Assembly (NCBI GenBank): GCA_949841235.1
Contig: CATKZA010000119.1
Location: 1-6,193, forward strand
Origin: an uncultured Clostridiaceae bacterium
GTDB taxonomy: Bacteria; Bacillota; Clostridia; Lachnospirales; Lachnospiraceae
Direction of reading: 5' to 3'
Length of the DNA stretch: 6,193 bases
Within the stretch, counting starts at the first letter, position 1. The number at the start of each line of letters is the position of its first letter. The notes beneath the pieces are model-generated. The model was not told the DNA's origin, did not search any database, and saw only the letters and a program-made list of their open reading frames with translations. The position numbers and the translations under genes are program-made. This document shows positions 5,926 to 6,193 of this stretch, piece after piece.

Positions 5926-6193
5926 ATGGAGAGAAAGAATATTTGGAACAATTATACGGAAAAGGATTTGAAGAAATTAGAGAAGATCTGTAAGAAATAT
6001 CTGGATTTTCTCAGCGTGGGAAAGACGGAGAGGGAATGCACCCGGGAGATCGTCCGCCAGGCGAAGGAGGCGGGGTATGAGGATTTGGAAGAGATTGTGG
6101 AGAAGAAGAAGTCTCTGAAGGCGGGGGACAAGGTTTACTATGTGTGCATGAAGAAGGCGGTTGCCCTGTTTCACATCGGCAAGAAGCCACTGG
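5926..6193 (+). CDS. M18 family aminopeptidase, N-terminal part (cut by window edge)
   Basis: First 89 codons of a clostridial-type M18 (aspartyl aminopeptidase/aminopeptidase I) metallopeptidase, a cytosolic dinuclear-zinc enzyme that removes N-terminal residues from peptides. The visible segment has the family's N-terminal helical region: KNIWNNYTEKDL (4-15), the YLDFLSVGKTERE region (25-37), a helix ending AKEAGYEDLEEI (46-57) and the first strands LKAGDKVYYV (64-73) and KAVALFHIGKKPL (77-89). The zinc-binding HxDxPR motif would follow just beyond the edge. Three in-frame ATGs occur at 5908, 5917 and 5926; 5926 is chosen because GGAAAGGA (5910-5917) is 8 nt upstream and the family usually begins at this MERKN-like point. 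It follows the PLC gene by 112 bp on the same strand; co-transcription is possible. Confidence 0.9.
   Translation, partial: MERKNIWNNYTEKDLKKLEKICKKYLDFLSVGKTERECTREIVRQAKEAGYEDLEEIVEKKKSLKAGDKVYYVCMKKAVALFHIGKKPL

Overview
The window looks like an ordinary chromosomal segment of a spore-forming, anaerobic Firmicute, most likely a clostridium of the Lachnospiraceae type. This is inferred from the protein types (a YlbJ-like sporulation membrane protein, a clostridial-style M18 aminopeptidase, a Zn-dependent phospholipase C-like protein), strong purine-rich Shine-Dalgarno sites, consensus sigma-A promoters and mid-range G+C. No species can be named from the sequence alone. I see no tRNA, rRNA, insertion sequence, phage gene, CRISPR array or defence system.

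Layout. (1) 21-1361 (+): a complete MATE-family multidrug/cation antiporter. (2) 1369-2400 (-): a YeiH/UPF0324 membrane protein convergent with the MATE gene, only 7 bp between the two stops. (3) 2401-2631: a compact divergent promoter region. The two -35 boxes, one for yeiH (leftward) and one for the Nudix gene (rightward), lie 1 bp apart. (4) 2632-3204 (+): an ADP-ribose-pyrophosphatase-type Nudix hydrolase with a perfect Nudix box and a 13-bp perfect inverted repeat inside its coding sequence. (5) 3194-3505: a tandem array of a roughly 95-bp non-coding repeat, three good copies and one degenerate copy. (6) 3570-4514 (+): a short YlbJ-like protein. (7) 4734-5813 (+): a cytosolic Zn-dependent PLC-family protein. 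(8) 5926 to the right edge (+): the first 89 codons of an M18 aminopeptidase.

The most interesting item is the repeat array between the Nudix gene and ylbJ. Each good unit can fold into the same two hairpins. Base changes between copies keep the stems paired (TCAGT/ACTGA in one copy, CCAGC/GCTGG in another), which suggests selection for RNA structure rather than simple duplication. The first unit uses the end of the Nudix gene, including the first base of its stop codon, as one stem arm. A second notable detail is the ylbJ start: the best Shine-Dalgarno site is placed for a two-codon ORF (ATG CTA TGA) whose stop overlaps the ylbJ start codon.

The genes do not form one obvious pathway. MATE and YeiH are inner-membrane transporters. 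The Nudix protein, PLC-like protein and aminopeptidase are probably cytosolic housekeeping or recycling enzymes. YlbJ belongs to sporulation. The four rightward genes after 2632 are separated by gaps of 365, 219 and 112 bp and need not be one operon.
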